A stretch of DNA of 14,807 nt from Clostridiales bacterium. Its GTDB lineage: Bacteria; Bacillota; Clostridia; Oscillospirales; Acutalibacteraceae. Position numbers and translations under genes: made by a program. Each line of letters opens with the position of its first letter. Position 1 is the stretch's first letter. The notes beneath the pieces are model-generated. The model searched no databases. It was not told the origin of the DNA and saw nothing but the letters and a program-made list of their open reading frames with translations. The stretch covers positions 1 through 14,807 of the forward strand of contig JAAVYX010000236.1 in NCBI GenBank assembly GCA_022791355.1. Reading direction: 5' to 3'. Below are positions 6,701-12,682 of this stretch, one piece after another.

Positions 6701-7145
6701 CGGCGGCAAAGGCCTTTAAGGCCAGATCGGCCTCGTCGGGGGAGACCGAGGCCGGTTCCTCTTTGGCCTGCATCATGCGGCTATAAAGGGAGGAAGGGGC
6801 GGACGGGAGAGACTCTGCGGCGGGCTGGACGGACGCCGGGGGGGCGGGCCGGGTACGCTCCAGAGAGACCGTCTCCATAGGAATGGTCTCGGCGGACCGA
6901 AGCGGGTTAGCCGGCCGCGGGCCGGCGTTAGAAGGGGCGGCCTCCTCTCCCGATCCGTCCGGCTTCTCGCCCAGCAGCTCGTTCAAGGTCAGGGCGTGGG
7001 GCGCCCTGACTTGGTCCCGCCGCCGGTCCCAGCTGGTTATGGGCGGAGCCGGGGTCGGCCCGCCTCCGCCGCCGGCGGGCTGCAGGCCGTCGCTGACTAA
7101 AAACCTTTCTCCCGTTTTTCCTTTATTGTGCTTAAAATATGCCAA
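3777..7145 (-). CDS. Degenerate P-type ATPase-like membrane protein with a ~580-residue disordered N-terminal extension
   Basis: 1122 residues. Residues 1-580 are rich in Pro, Ala, Ser and charged residues, look disordered and resemble no domain I know. Residues 588-1117 follow the layout of P1B (heavy-metal) P-type ATPases: four hydrophobic segments (about 588-606, 613-633, 652-670, 674-694); a short soluble stretch where the actuator domain would be; two more segments (768-789, 792-812) with CPP at 804-806 in place of CPC; a P/N-domain-like part; and two or three segments at the end (1048-1117). GAVLTGYRAADD (828-838) fits the pattern before the phosphorylation site, but the DKTGT site reads S848-A-D-E-L. 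The HP motif reads S887-P888, TGD reads SAD (998-1000), TGE is absent and GDGxND is absent. I infer it is a non-pumping pseudoenzyme. The start is TTG (7143-7145) with AAAGGGGG 9 nt upstream; the first internal ATG is codon 90. Confidence 0.8.
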   Translation of the reverse strand: MAYFKHNKGKTGERFLVSDGLQPAGGGGGPTPAPPITSWDRRRDQVRAPHALTLNELLGEKPDGSGEEAAPSNAGPRPANPLRSAETIPMETVSLERTRPAPPASVQPAAESLPSAPSSLYSRMMQAKEEPASVSPDEADLALKAFAAALPAEQAKRTSSQTPAESLRARTLAFTQEAGNPDRQPHRIPALDVGNVDDIIRRFEEKAHSRAVDLYGETPAAASPQSAVPIRTVPDSAVSSDWAKKKEEHRQSALYGDKADNRPVSARKEPPSYQAPSARPARPAQSVSPHPIEQAPEPLFDSPPVSPPAPAPTPTPPASPVESISTVRVTPVRKARRFTTPAADGETGVQRRDAQPLVVEVRELGGVNEQPVMTTAPTSALPQPPAEPAQSPRRSPAQAVPAAAQFSFADGGLTAADQVYKKPKASKPRPADEVEDRTEELSSFSNPQEKRSRPPEGELDPAAAFLQKPVRRGAPVRGNATGVKIAGNKTAGGQDGATIQFTLEDAPGRGASPKRSGRPADPYTAERRSKKNVVLFGNVEEENAPEEMPPQPEVYDDEEIDDYETTADAMSIRADLRNRSRRLKARAIPTLIITLLLFLLSTSLLDSFKVSNLTVYLIANISLVCLAALINLNIMRGLGSLFCMRPDMDTPAALSVVGVLAHSLIMLATGNAAAAPQLGALAAMALLFGGVGKMTLLGRIRRNFELAADDDEKRAVLLLDDPPLTGPLADGSVIGEALICARRRTVHPQNFLRHSYCADPYERAVLKVSLASFGLALAAGLIVSLAVNLPAGINLAAVLLCLACPPTTLLLSNLPLSSAGKRLNREGAVLTGYRAADDLSYANAIAFSADELFPNGMVKLYKMHLLSANPIDEAILLAASVARQARSPIFSIFRQMLDKSVRLPGCDNVTYKDGLGLMGWVGKTRVLIGSRDLLELHGVRTPSAEVDKKVRRGGGFPVYLAVDGQPSCLFVAGYEADPGIAYQLQRLSATGVTLLIDSADPNLTAKMLCDAFGLYGESIKLIPSVAVPLLEQATESVKKADAPAFYRGTVGGFAALLTAAIRLKSNVMAMTVLHIVGMCLGLALAAYFTFARSSGFLTALPLAVYQLVCTLLTCLVPLLHKA

Positions 7146-7483
7146 GGGTAACTTCCCCCTTTAAGAGTGATAAAAAGTCAAACCCGGCTGAAAAGGCCGG
7201 CAGGCTGTCAAAATAATTATTTGCCAGAATATCGAACAAAAGGTCTTTATCCGCCTTTTTCAAAAGCTGGCGGAATAAAGTGGAAAAGCTCCCGCCGCGT
7301 TCCGCAGAAGGTTAAGTCTCTAAGAAAGTAAAACGTGGGCGGACCGCCAAAGCTTTCCCTAGAAGGTTTCTGCGTGGGGAAGTACCGGCGGGGATTTCCC
7401 GATGGAGTTTACCGCGCCGCAGCATCATTGGCTCATCCGTGCGTTTTGCCCTTTGGCCGCTCGTCTTCCGACAGGCCGGATAT
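7146..7483. other. Intergenic region between rlmB and the P-type-ATPase-like gene
   Basis: This 338-nt stretch has no credible gene. On the minus strand it must carry the promoter of the P-type-ATPase-like gene. I see a TTGACA (minus strand, about 7206-7211) but no TATAAT-like box at the right distance. A palindrome GGCGG-A-CCGCC lies at 7338-7348, inside a wider CGCAGAA/TTCTGCG inverted repeat. No clear terminator with a T-tract follows rlmB, so read-through is possible. Confidence 0.5.
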
Positions 7484-8269
7484 CTATTTTGGTTCGACCG
7501 CCCGGGTTCCCGACCGCTGCCGGGCCGCCTCGTACATCAGTACGCCGGCGGCCACCGAGGCGTTGAGAGAGTTGATCTTCCCGAACATGGGCAGGGAAAC
7601 CAGCATGTCGCAGCGCTGGGCGACCAGCCGGCCGATGCCCCTTCCTTCCGAGCCGATGACCAGGGCGGTAGGGCCGGCATAGCTTTGACCGCACCAGCTT
7701 TGGCCTTCCATATGGGCCCCGTAAATCCACAGTCCCTTTTCCTTGAGCTGATCGATTAAGGCGGCGAGGTTGGTGACCCGAGCCACCTTCATATACTCCA
7801 GCGCGCCGCTGGCCGACTTTGCCACCGTGGCGTTAAGGGAGGCCGAGCGGCGCTTGGGGATTACGACGCCGTGGACCCCGCAGGCTTCGGCCGTGCGGAT
7901 AATGGCGCCCAGGTTATGGGGATCCTCGATTTCGTCGCAGAGGATGAGAAAGGGGGACTCGCCCCGTTCTTCGGCCAGGGCGAGCATATCCTCCACCTGG
8001 CAGTAGGTATGGGCGGCGGCCATGACGGCTACGCCCTGATGGCTGACCCCGCCGCACAAAGCGTCCAGCTTCTGGGGGGAGACTTCTTTGATGAGGATGC
8101 CCCGCTGGCTGCATTTGGCGATGATGGGAGTCAGGGACCCGCCGGCCGCGCCGTGGGCCACCAGCAGACGGTCGATTTCCCGGCCCGAACGCAGGGCCTC
8201 GGCGACGGCATTGCGGCCGGCGATAATGTCCGAAGCGGGAAGGCCGTTTTCCTCTTTATCCATAGGCAT
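7484..8269 (-). CDS. rlmB: 23S rRNA (guanosine-2'-O-)-methyltransferase, TrmH/SpoU family (RlmB-like)
   Basis: This cytosolic SPOUT methyltransferase most likely methylates the ribose of G2251 in the peptidyl-transferase centre, using S-adenosylmethionine. At 261 residues it has the usual RlmB size. The N-terminal substrate-binding domain (14-95) starts with IIAGRNAVAEAL and includes GVSHQGVAV (74-82). The trefoil-knot domain holds the three SpoU motifs: DPHNLGAIIRTAEA (116-129, with N119 and R125), VIGSEGRGI (204-212) and PMFGKINSLNASVAAG (227-242). The start chosen is the ATG at 8267-8269, because TAGGAGG lies 8 nt upstream; a second in-frame ATG follows at 8261-8263. It is not in a visible operon and has a long leader. 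A related target in the same fold family cannot be excluded. Confidence 0.93.
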   Translation of the reverse strand: MPMDKEENGLPASDIIAGRNAVAEALRSGREIDRLLVAHGAAGGSLTPIIAKCSQRGILIKEVSPQKLDALCGGVSHQGVAVMAAAHTYCQVEDMLALAEERGESPFLILCDEIEDPHNLGAIIRTAEACGVHGVVIPKRRSASLNATVAKSASGALEYMKVARVTNLAALIDQLKEKGLWIYGAHMEGQSWCGQSYAGPTALVIGSEGRGIGRLVAQRCDMLVSLPMFGKINSLNASVAAGVLMYEAARQRSGTRAVEPK

Positions 8270-8440
8270 GAAAGGTTCCTCCTAAGCCGTCCGGCGGCTG
8301 GCCGGGAGAGCGGCGAATCGGTTTTTGGACTTGGTTTTCGATTTGCCGGCCGTCTGGCAGGCTTTCGCCGGTTCGGCAGCTTTGCCTAATTTGACGATTG
8401 ATATCCGGCAGGTTTGCACGGCGGCGCGGGGTTCCGATTG

Positions 8441-8462
8441 AAAAAACGGCTGTCGGCCGTTT
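8441..8462 (-). terminator. Attenuator-like terminator in the rlmB leader
   Basis: On the minus strand, arms AAACGGC and GCCGTTT enclose CGACA, and the T-run reaches six T. It lies about 180 nt before the rlmB start and downstream of the candidate promoter at 8551-8559. The first arm can instead pair with an upstream GGCC (GGCC-AAAC-GGCC), giving a possible alternative fold. Confidence 0.4.
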
Positions 8463-8509
8463 GGCCGTCGGGACAAGGCGGGCCGCGTGGATTTTGTTTT
8501 CTAACGCCC

Positions 8510-8535
8510 TATAGCGTTCTATATTCGACGCTATA
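8510..8535. promoter_or_regulatory. Inverted repeat, possible operator for rlmB
   Basis: Perfect 8-bp arms TATAGCGT and ACGCTATA with a 10-nt AT-rich spacer. The site lies just downstream of the predicted minus-strand transcription start, a usual place for a repressor site. Confidence 0.45.
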
Positions 8536-8550
8536 TATCCAATTTTAAAA

Positions 8551-8559
8551 AGTATACCA
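8551..8559 (-). promoter_or_regulatory. Extended -10 promoter, probably for rlmB
   Basis: On the minus strand it reads TGG-TATACT, an extended -10 box, with a weak -35 region. Transcription would begin near 8544, giving an rlmB leader of about 275 nt. Confidence 0.45.
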
Positions 8560-8634
8560 CAAATCGACGGGAAATTGAAGATGAAACTTTGCGAAATATG
8601 CGGTTTGATGCATCTTTCTGGGTTTTATGGAGAT

Positions 8635-8664
8635 AAAAAAGGGCGCACGTTTTTTCCGTGCGCC
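8635..8664 (-). terminator. Rho-independent terminator of the DUF4177 gene
   Basis: Perfect 8-bp stem GGCGCACG/CGTGCGCC with a 7-nt loop, followed on the minus strand by C and TTTTTT. It lies 138 nt after the DUF4177 stop and before the rlmB promoter, so it separates the two units. Confidence 0.8.
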
Positions 8665-8801
8665 GTAACCGTTATTTTTTGCTGGTGCTTTAGACAGCTT
8701 GTTAAGGGCAATCTATCAAAATGGCCGTCCGGCCGGTCCCTGTCCGGGGTCTATTCAAATTCTCCCCATCCGGCTTTGCATTTTCCTTTGCTTGCAGCCG
8801 A

Positions 8802-8957
8802 TTATTCTTTTACTTCTCTTTCCAAGGTTGCAATAACGCCGTAGCCCCTGGTCTGATTCGGACACATTGTGACAAGCCGCCATCCATCCTTGGCCAGTTG
8901 ATTGAAATTTTCCTCGCATTTTTTGACGCCTAAAACCAAAACTTTATATTCGCACAT
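8802..8957 (-). CDS. DUF4177-family mini-protein
   Basis: A 51-residue protein. It begins MCEYKVLVLGVKK, continues with EENFNQLAKDGWRLV, and ends in GYGVIATLEREVKE. This is the DUF4177 pattern: a beta strand at the start, a helix ending in a DGWxLV turn, and a final strand with LER. The function of this family is unknown. The ATG (8955-8957) has GGAGG 8 nt upstream. The gene lies 126 nt downstream of the two-TM protein on the same strand, and the terminator at 8635-8664 would end a shared transcript. It is soluble, with three cysteines (residues 2, 14 and 32). The short length is normal for the family. Confidence 0.8.
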   Translation of the reverse strand: MCEYKVLVLGVKKCEENFNQLAKDGWRLVTMCPNQTRGYGVIATLEREVKE

Positions 8958-9083
8958 ATTTGATACCTCCATTTTTTATGAATGCAAAATCTTGTTTGTT
9001 GCTGCAAAGAGCGTAAGCCCGGATGGGAATTGCAACCGGATTGCACCTGCCGCCTTTGCCGGCGGATGGAAAAATGGTTATTT

Positions 9084-9326
9084 TTAAAGGAACCGGACAA
9101 TCAGGGTGATCAGACAGCCGGCGACGGCCAGAATACAGGAAATCGCCAGCATGGAATTATAAGTGCGGAGCTTGCGCTTCTGCTCATCGGTCAGACGCGG
9201 GTCGGATTCCTTGCAGTTGGAGAGCTTCAGCGGCTTGATGCACAGCCGGAAATAGACATACGACCCTGCCCAAAGCAGAAAGCCAATCGCGGCGACCACT
9301 ATGCCCAGTACCATGGAACCCTTCAT
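9084..9326 (-). CDS. 80-residue membrane protein with two transmembrane segments
   Basis: I do not recognise a family. The protein has a first hydrophobic segment at about 5-28 (MVLGIVVAAIGFLLWAGSYV and on), a charged loop (31-56, with SDPRLTDEQKRKLRTYN) and a second segment at about 59-77, ending RFL. The loop is basic, so it probably faces the cytoplasm with both ends outside. I chose the ATG at 9324-9326 because GAGGGGGCGG lies just upstream and a good promoter (TTGCAA-N16-TATACT, 9357-9384) sits upstream of it. A longer in-frame start at 9413 would place its codons over that promoter. It may be co-transcribed with the DUF4177 gene. Confidence 0.75.
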   Translation of the reverse strand: MKGSMVLGIVVAAIGFLLWAGSYVYFRLCIKPLKLSNCKESDPRLTDEQKRKLRTYNSMLAISCILAVAGCLITLIVRFL

Positions 9327-9356
9327 TTTTCCGCCCCCTCTTTGTTTACTCTTTCC

Positions 9357-9384
9357 AGTATAGCGTTTTTTGGGGAATTTGCAA
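9357..9384 (-). promoter_or_regulatory. Sigma-A-type promoter of the two-TM protein gene
   Basis: On the minus strand: TTGCAA, a 16-nt spacer, then TATACT (rc of 9357-9362). It lies about 30 nt before the chosen start at 9326 and points away from the promoter at 9460-9488. Confidence 0.7.
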
Positions 9385-9459
9385 GATAAAAATAGAAACG
9401 TATCCTTTGCCATGCGTATGTACGGCCTGCGGCTCCGCCGGTTTTCCCGGTAGTCCCTC

Positions 9460-9488
9460 TTGCAAACGATTTGGCAATCGTATAAAAT
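9460..9488 (+). promoter_or_regulatory. Sigma-A-type promoter of the MmcQ/YjbR gene
   Basis: TTGCAA (9460-9465), a 17-nt spacer, then TAAAAT (9483-9488). The coding start at 9583 leaves a leader of about 88 nt. An in-frame upstream start at 9460 would begin inside this promoter, which argues against it. Confidence 0.6.
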
Positions 9489-9582
9489 GAAGCTGCCGGT
9501 ATATACGGGAATATCCGGGAAAAATCGCAGGCCGGTAAAATCATTTATCAGACGTATTTTCTATGCGGGAGGCGGGGAGCAA

Positions 9583-9972
9583 ATGGACAGGGCGGAACTG
9601 GAAGCCTATATTACCAAGACATACGGCGCCCAAGCGGAATCCCCTTGGACAAGATCTCCACAGCATAAAGTGTTTCGCCACAGAAATAATCAAAAGTGGT
9701 TCGCCTTGCTTATGGACGTGCCCAAGGTAAAGCTGGGCTTACAGGAGGAAGGCGTTTTAGACATTGTAAACTTCAAATGCGATCCGATTACGATTGGATC
9801 GCTGCGAGCCGGGCCGGGCTTTTTTCCCGCCTATCACATGAACAAGGAAAATTGGATAACCGTCGCGCTGGATGGCAGCGTGCCGGACGACAAGGTCAAA
9901 ATGCTGTTGGATATCAGCTTTGAAGCGACCGCCGGCAGGGTAAAAAAATGTCGAATGTCAACGAATCCATAG
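9583..9972 (+). CDS. MmcQ/YjbR family protein
   Basis: A 129-residue soluble protein of the MmcQ/YjbR family. Members have a CyaY-like fold and are often annotated as DNA-binding, but their role is poorly known. Visible family features are ELEAYITKTYGA near the start, KVFRHRNNQKWFALL (29-43), a KCDP turn (65-68), GFFPAYHMNKENWITV (79-94) and LDGSVPDD (96-103). Length is normal for the family, with about ten extra residues at the C-terminus. I chose the ATG at 9583 because GGAGGCGGGGAG precedes it and the protein then aligns with the usual N-terminus. It is transcribed away from the two-TM gene, and a palindrome follows its stop. Confidence 0.88.
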   Translation: MDRAELEAYITKTYGAQAESPWTRSPQHKVFRHRNNQKWFALLMDVPKVKLGLQEEGVLDIVNFKCDPITIGSLRAGPGFFPAYHMNKENWITVALDGSVPDDKVKMLLDISFEATAGRVKKCRMSTNP

Positions 9973-10017
9973 ATATAATAGATGTATCCCTTATGTTCAG
10001 CGCTCCGCCCCATACCG

Positions 10018-10053
10018 CGGCAGGCCGCCGCCCATATGGGCGGCGGCCTGCCG
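10018..10053. repeat. Perfect 36-bp GC-rich palindrome between convergent genes
   Basis: Two 18-nt arms with no spacer meet at CAT|ATG (10035/10036); the left arm begins CGGCAGGCC. As RNA it forms a very stable hairpin on either strand. There is no close T-run on either side, so it is not a classical terminator, though it lies between the MmcQ stop (9972) and the mini-protein stop (10062), where a shared transcript end is expected. Confidence 0.8.
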
Positions 10054-10061
10054 GCTGGGAT

Positions 10062-10139
10062 TTATCCCGTCCTCTTTTGATGCGCCCTTTCTAAAAATAC
10101 GCATAGAAAGGTTATCCCAATTATGATCCATATAGTCAC
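10062..10139 (-). CDS. 25-residue single-TM mini-protein downstream of the ABC permease
   Basis: It starts with GTG (10137-10139) and has AAGGAGGG, one of the best ribosome sites in the window, with AGGAGG 8 nt upstream of the start. The product, MTIWIIIGITFLCVFLERAH and five more residues (QKRTG), has one hydrophobic segment (about 3-16) and a charged, net-basic tail, which predicts an N-out, C-in membrane peptide. It lies 57 nt after the permease stop on the same strand, so it is probably the last gene of the ABC operon. It could be a small accessory subunit or regulator of the transporter. No family is known to me. The support is the ribosome site, the clean hydrophobic pattern and the position. 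Confidence 0.5.
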   Translation of the reverse strand: MTIWIIIGITFLCVFLERAHQKRTG

Positions 10140-10196
10140 GGCTTTACCCTCCTTGTTATACAACGGGTATTGCTAAACGCAGGAAACATGCTTCCT

Positions 10197-11012
10197 TTAC
10201 TTCACCGAGGTTTTGCGGCGCAGCAGAAAAACCGTCAGGGGCAGCAGGGCGGCTGCGATCGTCAGATCGACCAGGATATTGCCCACGCCCATACCGCCTG
10301 AAATCATCTGTCCAGTTTGGCCGATGGCTTCCAGATTGCTTGTCATAAACTGAAAGTGCAGCGCCAGGCGTCCGTTTTGGGTAGTGAGCAGAATGGGGAT
10401 GAAGAGCATCCCGGCCAGCTCCAGCAGGCCGACGGCCGTGTTCAGCGCGAAGTACCAAACCACCGAGAAGAGAATATTGTTTTTGAGGAAGGGCTTGGTA
10501 TGGCTGAGGGTGACGGCAAAATAGATGGCCGAAAGGATTACCAGGGTCTGGGTGACCATGGAGACCAATAGGAAAAGGACCATGCCGGTGAACTCTGCGC
10601 CCATCATGTCCATCATATCGCGCAGGCGCTCCAGGGGGTTGCCCAGATCCAGCAAAAAGAAAATGAAGCTAACGGCCGCCAGGCAGACCAGCAGGCCGCA
10701 GAGCAGCCAGAAAAGGGCCAGCAGAAGACGGGATAAAACCAGGCTGCCCTTGGAGACCGGCAGGGTCTGGGTTAAATAACCTTCCCGGCCGAACAGACTA
10801 CGGTAAAACCGCACGGCGATGATGGCCAGGGTGCCGACCATGACGGCCACGCAGCCCATGGCCAGCAGGAAGGCGATAATAGCGGCGATGGGATAGATTT
10901 TGAACAGACGGCAGACCGTACCCAGAATCATGAGACCAATTACAATCAGGTAGAAAATCGGAACGATGCGGCCGGACGCCTTGAATTCATGCTTTAAAAG
11001 CTTACCTAACAT
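10197..11012 (-). CDS. ABC-2-type transporter permease
   Basis: A 271-residue integral membrane protein, partner of the ATPase directly upstream. About six hydrophobic segments are visible: 17-34, 42-67, 95-122, 143-168, 178-208 and 246-265. The cytoplasmic sequence FGREGYLTQTLPVSK (74-88) is a pattern seen in many clostridial ABC permeases found next to GntR regulators. The chosen ATG (11010-11012) overlaps the ATPase stop within ATGTTAG, so translation is probably coupled; GGGAGG lies 7 nt upstream. A longer open frame extends to 11279 but lies within the ATPase gene and encodes no plausible protein. The substrate is unknown. Relatives are linked to cell-envelope stress or peptide-antibiotic response, but the sequence does not settle this. 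Confidence 0.85.
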   Translation of the reverse strand: MLGKLLKHEFKASGRIVPIFYLIVIGLMILGTVCRLFKIYPIAAIIAFLLAMGCVAVMVGTLAIIAVRFYRSLFGREGYLTQTLPVSKGSLVLSRLLLALFWLLCGLLVCLAAVSFIFFLLDLGNPLERLRDMMDMMGAEFTGMVLFLLVSMVTQTLVILSAIYFAVTLSHTKPFLKNNILFSVVWYFALNTAVGLLELAGMLFIPILLTTQNGRLALHFQFMTSNLEAIGQTGQMISGGMGVGNILVDLTIAAALLPLTVFLLRRKTSVK

Positions 11013-11704
11013 CTGAATACCTCCCGAAAAATCTGATCGATGGATTTGCCGTTCTGCTGCCGCAGGACGTCGGCCTCGCCGGCCATGATCACCTGGCCGT
11101 AGCCCAGCATGACGATATCGTCGAAAATCTGCTCCACGTCGTAGATAAGGTGGGTGGAGAACAGGACGGTGGACTCTTCGCTGTAATTGCGGATGATGGT
11201 GTCTAGAATCACGCTGCGGGCGGCCGGGTCCACGCCGCTTAAGGGTTCGTCCAGAATATAGAGCTTGGCGCTGCGGCACATGACCAGAATCAGCTGCACC
11301 TTCTCCTGCATGCCCTTGGACATGGCTTTAAGCTTCATGTCGGGGGAGAGCTGAAAGCGTTGGAGCAGCTCCTCGGCCTTGGGGCGGTTGAAATCGGCGT
11401 AGAAGTCCTGAAATAAGTCCAGCGCGTCCTTTACCTTCATCCAGTCGCTCAGATAGGTTTTCTCGGGCAGGTAGGAAACGATGGACTTGGTGTATTCCCC
11501 GGGCTGCCGGCCGTCGATGGTCACATTGCCTTCATAGTCTCCAATCAGTCCGGCTAGGATTTTCATAAAGGTGGTTTTTCCGCAGCCGTTGGGGCCCAGC
11601 AGGCCGATAATTTTACCTGCGGGCAGCTGGAGCCGCAGGTTTTGCAGCACCGGCTGGACATCGTAGGTCTTGCTGAGTCCTTCGGCAATGACGATATTGC
11701 TCAT
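11006..11704 (-). CDS. ABC transporter ATP-binding protein
   Basis: A 232-residue ATPase subunit that powers the permease encoded next to it. All core motifs are present: Walker A GPNGCGKTT (37-45), a signature that reads MSKGMQEK (128-135) instead of the usual LSGGQ, Walker B LYILDEP (148-154, with D152 and E153), a D-loop SGVD (156-159) and switch H185. At the Q-loop position the sequence is YLPEKTYL (78-85), with glutamate where glutamine is usual, as I recall for YtrB-like proteins. The ATG (11702-11704) has AAGGAGG 5 nt upstream. Its stop overlaps the permease start. A GntR regulator of the YtrA type lies upstream on the same strand, but 556 nt away. Confidence 0.93.
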   Translation of the reverse strand: MSNIVIAEGLSKTYDVQPVLQNLRLQLPAGKIIGLLGPNGCGKTTFMKILAGLIGDYEGNVTIDGRQPGEYTKSIVSYLPEKTYLSDWMKVKDALDLFQDFYADFNRPKAEELLQRFQLSPDMKLKAMSKGMQEKVQLILVMCRSAKLYILDEPLSGVDPAARSVILDTIIRNYSEESTVLFSTHLIYDVEQIFDDIVMLGYGQVIMAGEADVLRQQNGKSIDQIFREVFRC

Positions 11705-12260
11705 ATGGTCCTCCTTCTTTTTACGCTCTGCGTAAATTTATATATTTTCAAATTGGGCTGAGCGGGAGGAGTTGCTTCGGATTTCTTCCTATGACTTTTC
11801 TAACTCTGATCTGGGTCCGTTCTGACTTAGCTTAGGGCAAGCTTCTGCTTTCCCTTTGCCTGTATGCTTTCCTTTCGCGTCCTTCTAAAAAGAGCTATTC
11901 GTTATCTCTTACTGTCGGCGTTTAAGTGAAACGTACCCAGCTAAAGCTCTCGTCAGTGCCGGCGGGAGGCAATCGGAAGCAATCGGAGGGACGCAGTCCC
12001 GTGGGTGGCGTCAGCGGCGCAGACCTGGAGTTAGCCGCAGGCCCTTGCGTTTTTCTCCACATTCTTTTTTCGCTTTAAAAAAGATTGGACCGCGCTATTA
12101 GATCAACTTTTGGAGTATTCCGAAAAGCAAACCTGGCGCGAATCCTCTATCAACTAAATAATAGAGATAGAAGAAATCGGAAGTGAAACCTCCCGCGCGG
12201 CCACAAAACAAAAACATACAGTTTTAAAAATATTCATCTTTTGATGCTGGAAAATGCCGG
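11705..12260. other. 556-nt gene-free gap between gntR and the ABC ATPase
   Basis: No credible gene on either strand. Near the ATPase there is a palindrome at 11720-11736 (TTTACGC-TCT-GCGTAAA) and an AT-rich stretch behind it that may be a promoter. Elsewhere there is a tandem 9-mer GCAATCGGA (11970-11978, 11980-11988), a small hairpin GGGAC-GCA-GTCCC (11988-12000), an A/T hairpin TCTTTTTT/AAAAAAGA (12063-12084) and a short stem CTCTAT/ATAGAG near 12145-12166. GC content is lower than in the flanking genes. Confidence 0.6.
11720..11736. promoter_or_regulatory. 17-bp palindrome upstream of the ABC ATPase, possible operator
   Basis: Perfect 7-bp arms TTTACGC and GCGTAAA around TCT, just upstream of the AAGGAGG ribosome site. 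It does not resemble the repeat at the gntR promoter. Confidence 0.4.
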
Positions 12261-12629
12261 CTATTCTTCGCCGCCTGGCTCCCACTCGGTCATCAAGCGC
12301 CGAATCTCCTCCTTGGTATATCCCATGGAAGCCAGCTGCTGAAAGGTTTCCTGCAACAGCCGGCCGGCCGTTTCCCGGCGCAGGGCGGCGATACGGTCCC
12401 CGTCCTTAGTGACAAACCGGCCGGCGGTCCGCTCGGCGTAAAGCAAGCCCTCCCGCTCCAGCTCGGCCAGCGCCCGCTGCATGGTGTTGGGATTGACCTG
12501 ATACTGTAACGCCAGCTCCCGGACCGACGGTATTCGACCGCCCGGGAGCCAGCCGCCCGATACGATGGCCTGTTTAATATCCTGCATGATCTGCAAATAG
12601 ATAGGCGCATACGCGCTGTATTCCGGCAA
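12261..12629 (-). CDS. GntR-family transcriptional regulator, YtrA type
   Basis: A 122-residue dimeric DNA-binding repressor. Residues 9-77 form the winged helix-turn-helix with the classic line PIYLQIMQDIKQAIVSGG, then LPGGRIPSVRELALQYQVNP, NTMQRALAELEREGLLY and the wing GRFV. The remaining 45 residues are a short helical dimerisation segment, as in YtrA proteins, which usually sit beside ABC transporter genes. I take the TTG at 12627-12629 as start because AAGGAG lies about 9 nt upstream and the protein then has the family N-terminus; the first ATG is codon 15, inside the DNA-binding domain. It is likely autoregulated through the operator at 12649-12682. Its target is presumably the downstream ABC operon; the ligand is unknown. 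Confidence 0.9.
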   Translation of the reverse strand: MPEYSAYAPIYLQIMQDIKQAIVSGGWLPGGRIPSVRELALQYQVNPNTMQRALAELEREGLLYAERTAGRFVTKDGDRIAALRRETAGRLLQETFQQLASMGYTKEEIRRLMTEWEPGGEE

Positions 12630-12648
12630 GCGTCGACTCTCCTTCCTT

Positions 12649-12682
12649 GTATTGTTGTATTAACAACCTAGTACAATAATAC
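12649..12682. promoter_or_regulatory. Operator-like inverted repeat at the gntR promoter
   Basis: Arms GTATTGTTGTA (12649-12659) and TACAATAATAC (12672-12682) match with one mismatch across a 12-nt spacer. The second arm covers the -10 box, so a bound dimer would block RNA polymerase. Autoregulation by the adjacent GntR protein is the likely use. Confidence 0.65.

Noticed and set aside
7285..7375. Apparent similarity between the intergenic regions at 7285-7375 and 3420-3560
   Set aside because: Only short scattered matches (GAAGGTT, CCGCC) could be aligned by eye; not enough to call a repeat family.
8282..8476. Minus-strand frame of 64 codons upstream of rlmB
   Set aside because: Covers the leader stem with the T-run and ends at the rlmB ribosome site; Arg/Ala/Lys-rich with no family features.
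9326..9413. Longer N-terminus (29 more residues) for the two-TM protein
   Set aside because: The extra codons overlap a good promoter, and the shorter start has a strong purine-rich ribosome site.
12089..12100. TGGACCGCG, similar to the T-box antiterminator signature
   Set aside because: One base short of the TGGNACCGCG consensus, no specifier stem or terminator partner visible and no aminoacyl-tRNA or amino-acid gene follows.
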